From NCBI GenBank assembly GCA_013388745.1, contig JACAER010000002.1, forward strand, positions 21,852-85,851: DNA of 64,000 bases. The letters are read 5' to 3'. The position numbers and the translations under genes are program-made. This DNA is from Chloroflexota bacterium (lineage in GTDB: Bacteria; Chloroflexota; Anaerolineae; Aggregatilineales; Phototrophicaceae). The notes beneath the pieces were generated by a model. It was not told the origin of the DNA. It made no database searches and saw only the letters and a list, made by a program, of their open reading frames with translations. This document shows, piece after piece, positions 8,576-16,922 of the stretch. Numbering within the stretch: position 1 is the stretch's first letter; each line of letters begins with the position of its first letter.

Positions 8576-9153
8576 GGGCTGTTCCCCTCTTTTTGATGCA
8601 CATCAAATTCGGCTTCAATGCGTGCAATGGCTTCATCGAGCCAGCGTATGTAGGCTTCTTCCATCAGTTCTCCGTTGCGGCGAGCGATCTCCCACATCAG
8701 GGCATCGCGCGCAAGGTCAGGGTTGTCAGCGCGCCCTGCGGCGATTTGCTCCACAATATCTCCGCGTAGCACATCAAGCTGCTGCTGATGCAGCGCCCGC
8801 TGCAAGTGCAGCTGCATCAGCACAGTTGCTTTATCCAGTTGCGCGCTGAAGAACAGACGCACGATAAGCGCGTCTTTCGTCGGCTCAATCTCGGTCATAG
8901 GTTGTGCCAACCATGCCAGCAAGTCGTTGCGCCCTGCGGATGTAATGTGATATAAGCGGCGGTCTGGCCGGTTATCCTGCTCTTGGATTTCAGAACGCGC
9001 TAAGCTGCTTTTCTCCAGGCTGTCCAGCGTTCGATAGACCTGACTGCTATGGGCGTGCCAAAAATGCCGCGTGGTTTGGTCTACCCATTGTTTGAGTTGA
9101 TAACCCGTCAGTGGCCTATAGTTCAACCCGCCAAGCAGCACATACTTCAGCAT
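8572..9153 (-). CDS. PadR-family transcriptional regulator
   Basis: The N-terminal winged helix is typical: LLGGLNYRPLTGYQLKQWV, then FWHAHSSQVYRTLDSLEKSSL and the wing RRLYHITSAGRNDLLAWL. The C-terminal half (residues about 90-193) is the helical Vir_act_alpha_C-like domain used for dimers. PadR proteins usually repress a neighbouring detoxification or efflux gene until a ligand binds. Here the only partner is the overlapping hydrolase, suggesting that the ligand is that enzyme's substrate. ATG 9153 has GGGAG about five bases upstream. Confidence 0.9.
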   Translation of the reverse strand: MLKYVLLGGLNYRPLTGYQLKQWVDQTTRHFWHAHSSQVYRTLDSLEKSSLARSEIQEQDNRPDRRLYHITSAGRNDLLAWLAQPMTEIEPTKDALIVRLFFSAQLDKATVLMQLHLQRALHQQQLDVLRGDIVEQIAAGRADNPDLARDALMWEIARRNGELMEEAYIRWLDEAIARIEAEFDVHQKEGNSP

Positions 9154-9173
9154 ACTACTCCCTTTTGAGATTG

Positions 9174-9201
9174 ATTATACACGTAAAATTATATTAAACA
9201 A
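9174..9201 (-). promoter_or_regulatory. sigma-70-type promoter of the padR-hydrolase operon
   Basis: On the minus strand TTGTTT (9196-9201) and TATAAT (9174-9179) are separated by 16 bases, 20 bases upstream of the padR ATG. The -10 is a perfect consensus and the region is markedly AT-rich. Autoregulation by PadR is likely from the family but no clear operator dyad is visible. Confidence 0.6.
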
Positions 9202-9354
9202 GTGGAATATCACGCCTCTCTGGCCTGCGTATTTACCAGATTACGTTCAACCACTCTCTCCGACCATTCGAAAGCGCATCTTATGTCCAATCTGGACTGT
9301 TAGCCTTTTCTACGGGTCACCGACTAAAGGTCAGACAATCACTCATGAGTCGTT

Positions 9355-9630
9355 GTGAACGGGTACGGCAAGATTTACGAGATTACCGGCACGCGATCCT
9401 TTCACATTGCGCCGAAAGTGATCCGTGATGAAGAAACGTATGCCGCCTATCTCAGACGGCTGGAAAGGAAGGAAAAGAGCCAGCGGCATACAGGCAGCGC
9501 ACGCTGGCAAGAATCGCAGATGAACAAACTACCTGAGGTGCGGATATCTGGGGCAGCACAGCTTGAGATTGCTGCTGCGCTGCCCGACCGTCCGTTTTTA
9601 GATGCCGACGCTGTGGCCCATTTTTTGTAG
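9355..9630 (+). CDS. small protein of unknown function
   Basis: A GTG-started frame of 91 codons whose middle part, [20 protein letters not shown], has the charged, helical look of real protein. I do not recognise the family. There is a stop just upstream and no good ribosome site, and the last 33 bases run into the convergent copA gene. It may be the 3' fragment of a decayed gene rather than a functional one. The 200 bases between it and padR hold the padR promoter and nothing else I can name. Confidence 0.3.
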   Translation: MNGYGKIYEITGTRSFHIAPKVIRDEETYAAYLRRLERKEKSQRHTGSARWQESQMNKLPEVRISGAAQLEIAAALPDRPFLDADAVAHFL

Positions 9631-12138
9631 GGGGGCTGCCTGTGGCAGCGTTGTCGCGCTCTGCAATCGCTTGCTGCGCAGACGAAGACTGTTACTCACC
9701 ACAAACACACTGGAGAAAGCCATCGCCGCCGCGGCCAGCGCTGGCACCAGCAGCCCGGCCATCGCCACCGGGATCAGCACAATGTTATAGATGAACGCCC
9801 AGAACAGATTCTGGTAAATCGTGCGCATTGTCGCCTTGCTCAACTCAATCGCCCGCACCACGCCCTTCAGCTCGCCGCTCATCAGCGTCACGTCGCTGGC
9901 TTCCATGGCGATATCTGTGCCGGTCCCGATGGCGATGCCGACATCAGCCTGCGCCAGCGCCGGCGCGTCGTTGATGCCGTCGCCCACCATCCCGACTTTG
10001 TGCGCGCCGCTTTGCAGCGATTTCACGGCTTCGGCCTTTTGTCCCGGCAGCACTTCGGCCAGCACACGCGCAATGCCGACTTCGCGCGCGATGGCCTGCG
10101 CGGTTTTTTCGTTGTCGCCGGTAATCATCACCACTTCCAGCCCCATCGCTTGCAGCGCCTGAATCGCCTCGCGCGAGCCAGGCTTAACCGTGTCGGCGAT
10201 GCCAATCACCCCCGCCGCCGCGCCATCCACCGCCACCAGCACCGCCGTGCGCGCCTGCGCTTGCAGCGTGTCTACCTGCGCGCTGTCCACAGCGATCCCT
10301 TGTTCGCGCAGATAACGCGGGCTGCCGACCAGCACGTTTTTGCCGTCAATCGTCGCGCGAATGCCGCGCCCCGATTCGGCCTCGAAGCTCTGTGGCTGAC
10401 TCAAGTTCAACCCTTTATCCTGCGCGTGCTGCACCACCGCCTGCCCCAGGGGATGCTCGCTGCCGCGTTCGGCAGAAGCCGCCAACCGCAGCAGGTCCTC
10501 GGCGTTGTAGCCGTTGAGCGCGATCACATCGGTCACGCTGGGCTGTCCGCGCGTGATGGTGCCCGTTTTGTCCAGCGCGATCACTTTCAGGCGCTGCGCG
10601 TTTTCCAGCGCTTCGCTGTTTTTGAACAGCGTGCCCATCTCTGCGCCTTTGCCCGTGCCGACCATGACGGCTGTCGGCGTCGCCAGACCAAGCGCGCACG
10701 GGCAGGCGATCACCAGCACGGCGACAGCGTGAATCATCGCGGCTGTGAAACCGCTCTGGCCGATCATCAGCCAGCCCAAGAAGGTCATCGTGGCCAAAAC
10801 CAGCACGATCGGCACGAAAACGCCCGATACCTGGTCGGCGATGCGCTGAATCGGCGCTTTCGACCCCTGCGCCTGCTCCACCAGCCGGATAATCTGCGCC
10901 AGCGCGGTTTGCGCGCCCACATGTGTAGCTTCGACCAGCAGGCGGCCCTGTTTATTGACCGTCGCGCCGATCACGCTGCTGCCCACGGCTTTGTTCACCG
11001 GCAGGCTTTCGCCCGTCAGCATCGATTCATCGACTGCCGAACGGCCTTCGATCACCACCCCGTCTACCGGGATACGTGCGCCGGGACGCACGACGATCAC
11101 ATCGCCTTCGATTACGTCGTCGATGTTGACTTCAACTTCCTGCCCAGCGCGCTGCAAAATCGCCGTGCGCGGCGTCAGCCCCATCAGCTTCTTGATGGCT
11201 TCGCTGGTGCGGCCTTTGGCGCGCGCTTCCAGCAGTTTGCCGAGCGTAATCAATGTCAGAATCACCGCCGCCGTCTCGAAGTACACGTGTCCTTGCAGCG
11301 CTTCGATGTTCAACACGATGCCCAGCAGTACCACCAGGCTGTAGATATAGGCCGCCAGCGAGCCGATAGCGATCAGTGTATCCATGCCCGTTGTGCCGTT
11401 GCGCGCGGCTTTCCACGCGCCGACGATATACTGCCGCCCGACGATCACCTGTACAGGCGTCGCCAACAGGCCAAACAAAAACGGCCACCATCCCCACATG
11501 AACCAGGGGACATCTGCCGCGGCGCTGCCACCCATCGCCATCCCCGCCATGCCAGCGCCGCTCGGTTCGACATAGCTCAACATAGCGATGTCGCGCGCCA
11601 TACTCAGAACGAACAGCGGGAGCGTGAACAGCGCGCCGATCAACACCAGCCGTTTCTGGCGCTGGATTTCGGCCTCGCGCGCCGCGCGTTCAGCGTCTTC
11701 GGGCTGCGCGGCGTTGGATAAATCCAGCACGCCGTAGCCTGCGGCTTCCACCGCTTTCACCAGATCGCTGCGGCGCACGCTGCCGGGTAGATACGTCACG
11801 CTGGCCTTTTCGCTTGCCAGATTGACATTGACGCTCAGCACGCCTGCGGCTTTGCTGATGGCGCGCTCGACATTGCGCACGCACGACGCGCAGGTCATGC
11901 CGGTGATCGGCACTTCAATCGTGGCCTGCGCCACGCCGTAACCCGCGCCAGAGACGCGCTCAATAATTCTGTTGACATCTGTCAGTGCCGGATCATAGCT
12001 CACGCTCGCGCGTTCGGTAGCGAGGTTGACATTAGCTTCGGCCACGCCTTCGGTTTTGTTCAGCGCGCGTTCGACATTGCGCACGCACGACGCACAGGTC
12101 ATGCCGGTAATCGGCAGTTCAATGTGTTGTACTGACAT
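9598..12138 (-). CDS. copA: copper-translocating P-type ATPase CopA
   Basis: P1B-1 ATPase of 846 residues. Two N-terminal heavy-metal domains each carry GMTCASC (residues about 12-18 and 80-86). Then come eight membrane helices with the transport motif [14 protein letters not shown], phosphorylation site DKTGTITRG, the P1B Ser-Glu-His-Pro motif in RGSEHPLG, and the ATP hinge [18 protein letters not shown]. It exports Cu(I) from the cytoplasm. It is the last gene of the merR-tauE-copZ-copA operon, 22 bases after copZ. A Met-rich stretch with [10 protein letters not shown] near residue 195 in the first periplasmic loop may bind copper. Confidence 0.96.
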   Translation of the reverse strand: MSVQHIELPITGMTCASCVRNVERALNKTEGVAEANVNLATERASVSYDPALTDVNRIIERVSGAGYGVAQATIEVPITGMTCASCVRNVERAISKAAGVLSVNVNLASEKASVTYLPGSVRRSDLVKAVEAAGYGVLDLSNAAQPEDAERAAREAEIQRQKRLVLIGALFTLPLFVLSMARDIAMLSYVEPSGAGMAGMAMGGSAAADVPWFMWGWWPFLFGLLATPVQVIVGRQYIVGAWKAARNGTTGMDTLIAIGSLAAYIYSLVVLLGIVLNIEALQGHVYFETAAVILTLITLGKLLEARAKGRTSEAIKKLMGLTPRTAILQRAGQEVEVNIDDVIEGDVIVVRPGARIPVDGVVIEGRSAVDESMLTGESLPVNKAVGSSVIGATVNKQGRLLVEATHVGAQTALAQIIRLVEQAQGSKAPIQRIADQVSGVFVPIVLVLATMTFLGWLMIGQSGFTAAMIHAVAVLVIACPCALGLATPTAVMVGTGKGAEMGTLFKNSEALENAQRLKVIALDKTGTITRGQPSVTDVIALNGYNAEDLLRLAASAERGSEHPLGQAVVQHAQDKGLNLSQPQSFEAESGRGIRATIDGKNVLVGSPRYLREQGIAVDSAQVDTLQAQARTAVLVAVDGAAAGVIGIADTVKPGSREAIQALQAMGLEVVMITGDNEKTAQAIAREVGIARVLAEVLPGQKAEAVKSLQSGAHKVGMVGDGINDAPALAQADVGIAIGTGTDIAMEASDVTLMSGELKGVVRAIELSKATMRTIYQNLFWAFIYNIVLIPVAMAGLLVPALAAAAMAFSSVFVVSNSLRLRSKRLQSATTLPQAAPLQKMGHSVGI

Positions 12139-12160
12139 CCCAGTTTCGCTTTCTGCACAC

Positions 12161-12367
12161 TCAGGCGATCGCGTACCCCGCTTTTTGGATCGCCTCGATC
12201 ATTTGCTTTTCGTTGACTTCTTGTTCGTCAAATTCCACTTCGGCGCTGGCCTTGGCGTAATTGACGCGCGCTGTTTTGACTCCCGGCAAATCTTCCAGCG
12301 CGCCTTCGACGTTCATGGCGCAGGAAACACAGTGCATCCCTTTAATCTGAAACTTCTTCTTCGTCAT
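12161..12367 (-). CDS. copZ: CopZ-like copper chaperone
   Basis: A single heavy-metal-associated domain of 68 residues with the metal site GMHCVSC near residue 10 and the beta-alpha-beta pattern [20 protein letters not shown]. It would carry Cu(I) to CopA, encoded directly downstream. His instead of Thr in the MxCxxC loop is seen in other chaperones. ATG 12367 follows AGGAGC at a workable distance. Confidence 0.9.
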   Translation of the reverse strand: MTKKKFQIKGMHCVSCAMNVEGALEDLPGVKTARVNYAKASAEVEFDEQEVNEKQMIEAIQKAGYAIA

Positions 12368-12420
12368 TTCTTACTGCTCCTCAGCGCTTCCTCTGATGTT
12401 TTTCTACTGTGGCGCCTGGC

Positions 12421-13506
12421 TTATGACGATGTGGCGCTTGCGTCGCTGATGCGAATCACGCCCGTATACATGCCCATACCGCAGCTAAAATACAGGTCGC
12501 CGGGCGGCAGCGCCGGCACGTCGATCACGACTTCACCCGTCAGCGGCAGTTCGCGCATAATGCCCAGACTCGGTATCGTAAAAATGCGGGTACAGCTTAA
12601 AGTGTCATGGGTCACCAGCCGCACGCGCAGCGCTTGGCCGCTCTGTGCTGTCCAGTTGGGCGGCGCATAGCCGTCGTCCAGGGCATTGATGCGCACTTCC
12701 TGCACCCCCCCCACGATTTCGGCCTGCACGGGCGCCGGCCCGCCGATCATCGCCGCGATCAGGTTGCGCGGCGCCAGCGGCGAACCCATCAGGCTCAGCG
12801 CGGTATCTACCGAAAGCGCGCCCAAAAACAGCACCAGCAGGGCAGTCAGCATCACGAACGTCGGCTGCAACTTGCCGCGCACCTGTGTCGCCAGAAAACC
12901 CAGCACAAAAAAGGTGGGCGACGTGCCCAGCACAAAGGCGAACATGATGGCCGCACCCCACAGCGCGCTGCCGGTGCTCACCGCCAGAATCGCCATCGCC
13001 TGGGTCGTGCCGCAGGGGATCAGCACGGTGAGCACACCCAGAATCCCCGGCGCGAACACATCGCTGCTTTTGGACTGCTTGCGCACCAGGCGCGTCACAA
13101 ATTTGGGCGGCTGTAGGGCAAAATAGCGGAATATCGGATGCAGGTTGAGCATATTGAGCGCTGTGCCGATCATGAACACACCGGCGATGATCTGCATAAT
13201 GGCCTGCGTCGTCGGCGCAAGCTGCGCCATCGAGCCGAGCGCGCCCAGCAAAAAGCCCAACACGGTATGCGCCAGCAGCTTTGCGCCCAAAAACACCGCT
13301 ACCGGCAGCGCTGTCTGCGACATCTGCACGCCCGTGAGCTGCCGCTGTTTGGCTTTGGCCCGCTTGCCCACGACTTTATGCTGCGCCACAGTGACGGGCG
13401 ACAGCTTCGCCAGCGCGGTCGCCAACAGCCCACCCTGTACCGCTAAACAGGTCAATCCGCCTGTAGTCAGCCCTGTGATAAAAATCACCCACAAATCGAT
13501 ATTCAT
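12421..13506 (-). CDS. TauE/SafE (DsbD-like) membrane protein with C-terminal cupredoxin-like domain
   Basis: Residues 1 to about 235 form six or more membrane helices of the sulfite exporter TauE/SafE or cytochrome-biogenesis superfamily, starting TTGGLTCLAVQGGLLATAL and containing GILGVLTVLIPCGTTQAM. Residues about 260-361 look like a cupredoxin fold: QEVRINALDDGYAPPNW, then LSCTRIFTIPSLGI and LYFSCGMGMYTGVIRI, giving Cys and Met residues for copper. Such fusions occur next to copA and probably handle periplasmic copper or thiols. It overlaps merR by four bases, so it is co-transcribed and metal-induced. Confidence 0.85.
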   Translation of the reverse strand: MNIDLWVIFITGLTTGGLTCLAVQGGLLATALAKLSPVTVAQHKVVGKRAKAKQRQLTGVQMSQTALPVAVFLGAKLLAHTVLGFLLGALGSMAQLAPTTQAIMQIIAGVFMIGTALNMLNLHPIFRYFALQPPKFVTRLVRKQSKSSDVFAPGILGVLTVLIPCGTTQAMAILAVSTGSALWGAAIMFAFVLGTSPTFFVLGFLATQVRGKLQPTFVMLTALLVLFLGALSVDTALSLMGSPLAPRNLIAAMIGGPAPVQAEIVGGVQEVRINALDDGYAPPNWTAQSGQALRVRLVTHDTLSCTRIFTIPSLGIMRELPLTGEVVIDVPALPPGDLYFSCGMGMYTGVIRISDASATSS

Positions 13507-13922
13507 AGTCCGTCCTCATCCTCCAGACTGTCCAGAATCGGGCAGTCATGCACCGAGCCTGCGTCACCAGGGCAGATATCCAGGAGCTTAAGCAGGGCGT
13601 GGCGCATAGCGTGCAGTGCTGCCAGTTTTTCGTCAATATCGGCCACTTTGGCTTCGACCAACAGCCGCACATCGCCGCGTGTGGCGTCTGGCGCGGTTTG
13701 CAGTTCCAGCAGCCGTTTGATTTCGTTTAATGAAAAGCCCACCGCCTGCGCGCGCTTGATAAAGCGGACGCGGCGCACGGTCGCCGGGGTAAACAGGCAG
13801 TAGCCCGAAGTCGAACGCAGCGGCTCCGGCAGCAGGCCGTTACGCTCATAAAAACGGATGGTTTCGCGGTTGACGCCGCCCAATTTTGCTAATTCGCCGC
13901 GTGTGAGTTCGGTTTCACTCAT
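13503..13922 (-). CDS. MerR-family metal-responsive regulator of the copper operon
   Basis: The 139-residue product has the MerR helix-turn-helix and wing, RGELAKLGGVNRETIRFYERNGLL then CLFTPATVRRVRFIKRAQ, the dimer helix, and a metal loop CPGDAGSVHDCPIL. Start ATG 13922 is backed by GAGGAA eight bases upstream; ATG 13982 would be almost leaderless behind the promoter. The two loop cysteines are ten residues apart, longer than in CueR (eight) and as in ZntR. The downstream copA and copZ suggest Cu(I), but the loop alone does not settle the metal. Confidence 0.9.
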   Translation of the reverse strand: MSETELTRGELAKLGGVNRETIRFYERNGLLPEPLRSTSGYCLFTPATVRRVRFIKRAQAVGFSLNEIKRLLELQTAPDATRGDVRLLVEAKVADIDEKLAALHAMRHALLKLLDICPGDAGSVHDCPILDSLEDEDGL

Positions 13923-13993
13923 CAGATCATTCCTCGTTTCGCGCTGCGGCGTACCCTGTACCACAACACAGAGTGCAGCCATATGCTGAAATT

Positions 13994-14025
13994 ACTATAA
14001 ACCCTGTATCAAGGTACAAGGTCAA
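13994..14025 (-). promoter_or_regulatory. MerR-type promoter and operator of the copper operon
   Basis: On the minus strand TTGACC (14020-14025) and TATAGT (13994-13999) are separated by 20 bases, the over-long spacer that MerR-family activators correct by distorting DNA. The spacer contains the dyad CCTTGTA-N6-TACAGGG, close to a palindrome with one mismatch. This controls merR, tauE-cupredoxin, copZ and copA together and implies autoregulation. Confidence 0.85.
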
Positions 14026-14104
14026 GAGGTAGTTTTTCCCTGTCACACAGTAGTGTATAGTTAACACCCTGTTGTTTAGTACAGCCATTTGGCGGGATTA
14101 TAGT

Positions 14105-15511
14105 GTGACATTTATCCATGATTTAAGACAACACGTAACGCCGGCGCGCGCTGTGGAAGTTGGCGTGCTGGCAACGCTGGCGCTGACGCCGGTGTGGTAT
14201 CGGCTGCCGGCGCTGCCCCTGCTGCCGGATTTGTATGTCATGCGCTTTTTGATTTTGCTGCCGGTGCTGTGGACACTGGCTGCCTGGCTGCTGTCGGGCT
14301 TCTGCGGTCTGCGCGCGCTGCTGCGCGATCCCGTGCGTCGGCTGTGGGCGCTGTGCTGGCTGCTGCTGGCGCTGTGGGCGTTCGTTTCGCAAAGTTGGGC
14401 GTTTATGCGCCTGCTGCACCCGGAAGTCGCGGCGACAGCAGCGGTGCAGTTGTGTCTGGTTGTCTTTTTCGCGCTGGCGGCGGCGGCTGCCGGCCCTTCG
14501 CCGCGCGCCGTCGTCGCTGTGCTGGCGCTCACCCTGCTGTGGAATGCTGTTCTGACGATTGCCCAGGCCCTGAATCAGGGCCCGGTGGGGCTGATCGTTT
14601 TCGGCGAATTTCGTATGACAGCGACTTCTCCCGGCGCGAGTGTGGTGGTCGCCGGCGCTGTGCGCTGGCTGCGTCCCTACGGCCTGCTGCCGCATCCCAA
14701 CGTACTGGCCGGCTTTCTGGCGGTGGCGCTGCTGGCGCTGCCGGGCTGGATTCTGGCCGAAGAGAAACGACGGCCCTGGTGGGGCGCGGCGCTGCTGCTG
14801 CTGGGGCTGTGCGCGCTGCTGCTGACGTTTTCGCGCGCGGCGTGGCTGGGATTCGCCGTGGGGGCACTCACCCTCTATCCGCTGCTGCGCCGCCATCTGC
14901 CGCCGCCGCTCCACAGGGCAGGCGGCTGGAAACTCGCGCCTGCCTGGAGGCCGATTTTCGCCGCCGCGTTTTTGACCCTGCTTGTGGTGGGGGGGGGCGT
15001 GCTGCTCTACCGTCCGCTGCTGGCGGCCCGCGCCGGCCAAGGCAGCGAAAACGTCGAAATGCGTTCGCTGGCCGATCGTTCGGTGTATACGGCGTTCGCC
15101 TTACAGGCGGCGGGCGATAATCTCCTCTTCGGCGTGGGCTGCGGCAATTTCCCCTGGCGCGCCAGCTACGATCTGCGCGACACCGAATTCGACCTGCGCG
15201 GCGACAATGTGCATCAGGTCTTGCTCTCCGCCTGGGCGGAATTGGGGCTGGTCGGCTTCACCTTGCTGGTCGGCGCGCTCATTTTCGGCCTCGAAGCCGC
15301 CCTGCGCAGCCTGCGCAGCGTGGCGGACACGCGCGAACGTGCCGGTTTGCTGGCCGGCGTGCTCGCGCTTATCGTCATTGGCCTGTTTGACCACTATCCC
15401 TACAGCATGTTTCAGATGCAGTTGTTGTGGTGGGGGCTGCTGGCGCTGGCGCTGCGCCCCGCCCCCCTGCCACAAGCCGAAAACGCGGCTGCAAAGGGCG
15501 TTCCTGTCTAG
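14105..15511 (+). CDS. O-antigen ligase/polymerase-like membrane protein
   Basis: A polytopic protein with ten or more hydrophobic helices and the Wzy_C signature: LLTFSRAAWLGFAVGALTLYPLL near 250, a long extracytoplasmic loop, then GVGCGNFPW and DNVHQVLLSAWAELGLVGF near 355-400. The family joins or polymerises lipid-linked glycans at the outer face of the membrane. No other polysaccharide genes are adjacent, so the substrate is unknown. I take GTG 14105 as start; TTG 14072 is in frame upstream, and neither has a strong ribosome site. Confidence 0.82.
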   Translation: MTFIHDLRQHVTPARAVEVGVLATLALTPVWYRLPALPLLPDLYVMRFLILLPVLWTLAAWLLSGFCGLRALLRDPVRRLWALCWLLLALWAFVSQSWAFMRLLHPEVAATAAVQLCLVVFFALAAAAAGPSPRAVVAVLALTLLWNAVLTIAQALNQGPVGLIVFGEFRMTATSPGASVVVAGAVRWLRPYGLLPHPNVLAGFLAVALLALPGWILAEEKRRPWWGAALLLLGLCALLLTFSRAAWLGFAVGALTLYPLLRRHLPPPLHRAGGWKLAPAWRPIFAAAFLTLLVVGGGVLLYRPLLAARAGQGSENVEMRSLADRSVYTAFALQAAGDNLLFGVGCGNFPWRASYDLRDTEFDLRGDNVHQVLLSAWAELGLVGFTLLVGALIFGLEAALRSLRSVADTRERAGLLAGVLALIVIGLFDHYPYSMFQMQLLWWGLLALALRPAPLPQAENAAAKGVPV

Positions 15512-15547
15512 CGGCAAGTCATCACGCGCCGCGCCCGCAAATTCCGG

Positions 15548-16774
15548 TTAGCCCCCCACGTAGTCGTAAGAACCTGTGCTGGTGAGGGTACAGCCCGCCG
15601 CAGAATCGGCCGCGTTCTGAACGAATTCGATACGCGTGGGCGATACCACCGTCAGTTCGCTTCTGACCACAGCGCCGCCAGCCTCAAATTCCACCGTATA
15701 GACGTTGGCGGCGCTGCTGGTAATAACAAAAGTCATGTCGCCGGTGGTTACAGTTGCGCCCCCGCCTGCCGCCGCGACCGCCCGCTGAAAAAAGCTCTCC
15801 ATGGTGCCGCCCTCAATATCGAATTCTGTGGTGGGCATCGACGAAAGAATCGCGTTCACGGTTGTTGAATCCAGCCCACAGCCTTCTATCGAGCTGACTG
15901 TGATGCGCCACGTGCCCGGCGTCAGCGAAATGCGCTCGCCAAAGGCCGCCAGCGCATCAGCGGTGATCGGCATGGCCGCGCTGATTTCGTCCGGCAGCAG
16001 CGTCAGCGGCAGCGCTTCTACGTCTGCCAGTTCATAGGGTTCAGGCTCGCTCGGTTCGCCCGCCGCGCGCAGTTCTTCGTCCAGCGGCACTAGCACACGC
16101 GCCCCGGCAGGCACTTCGCGCGCTGCCTCGCCGACCTGCACCCGCCCTAAGCCTTCGATGATGTTAAACACCATGTTGCCTTCGGCCTCCGCCTGAATAT
16201 AGGCCGTCGAGCCGAGCGTGATCTGCACGTCGTTAATCGTTAGGTCGATCTGGCCGGCGCCCTGCGGCGTCTGGATCAAAAGGCCGCTGTTGGGCGCTTC
16301 GGCGCAGGGGGCGTCGCCCAGCCCGCTGCGGATGTAAAACGCCTGCATCGGTGGCGGCGGGGCTTCGCCTTCGGCGGTCTCGGTCTCGGCGGCGCTGATT
16401 TCCACATCGCCGAAGAGCACAAAAATCACGTTTTGGCCGGGCAGTGTATCGGGCAAATTAGCCTGGACGCTCATCAGCGCCACGCCCCAGGTGCCCGCGT
16501 CTACATCCAGCGCCGCCAGCGTCAGGCTGCTGATGTCGGCCAGCGGCGCGAGATCACCGACCTGCGTAAATTCTGCTGCTACGCCTTCGCGCAGTGTCGC
16601 CGACACATCAACATTGCCATAACAGGCTTCGTTGCGCGCCATATTGGCACAGGCCTCGGCGGTGGCCGCTATCGCCTGTTCGACGAGCGCCGGGCAGTCG
16701 GCCTGCTGCCCCGCTGCCGTCGTCACGCCCAACAGCAGCACGAAGGTGATCGCGAATTTGCGCAAACTCTGCAT
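15548..16774 (-). CDS. secreted protein of unknown function
   Basis: A 408-residue exported protein: signal peptide MQSLRKFAITFVLLLGVTTA then a mature chain with six or so cysteines (e.g. ADCPALVEQ, EACANMARNEACYGN). The middle part GLLIQTPQGAGQIDL and EGLGRVQVGEAAREVPAGARV resembles a FecR-like or cell-surface beta fold; the C-terminal part SSIEGCGLDSTTV to AAGCTLTSTGSYDYV looks like a lipocalin-like beta domain. I cannot assign a function. Start ATG 16774 has GAGGAGAAG six bases upstream; ATG 16789 lacks one. It converges on the O-antigen ligase gene with a 36-base gap. Confidence 0.75.
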   Translation of the reverse strand: MQSLRKFAITFVLLLGVTTAAGQQADCPALVEQAIAATAEACANMARNEACYGNVDVSATLREGVAAEFTQVGDLAPLADISSLTLAALDVDAGTWGVALMSVQANLPDTLPGQNVIFVLFGDVEISAAETETAEGEAPPPPMQAFYIRSGLGDAPCAEAPNSGLLIQTPQGAGQIDLTINDVQITLGSTAYIQAEAEGNMVFNIIEGLGRVQVGEAAREVPAGARVLVPLDEELRAAGEPSEPEPYELADVEALPLTLLPDEISAAMPITADALAAFGERISLTPGTWRITVSSIEGCGLDSTTVNAILSSMPTTEFDIEGGTMESFFQRAVAAAGGGATVTTGDMTFVITSSAANVYTVEFEAGGAVVRSELTVVSPTRIEFVQNAADSAAGCTLTSTGSYDYVGG

Positions 16775-16922
16775 TTTGCTTCTCCTCAACTTATCCCTTT
16801 TTTACCACATGTGCTTCCCCCTATCCTCATGATAGGCGAAATGTAATGTTCTGCCAATGGGAGAAGCATCCTGGCGCAAATACGCTACAATACGCCTATA
16901 CGATTTAGTGTGAGGACAGCGC

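Noticed and set aside
10000..11721. 573-codon plus-strand frame opposite copA
   Set aside because: It is Arg-, His- and Gln-rich with no motif and lies entirely on the antisense strand of a clear P-type ATPase, so it is a shadow of GC-rich coding.
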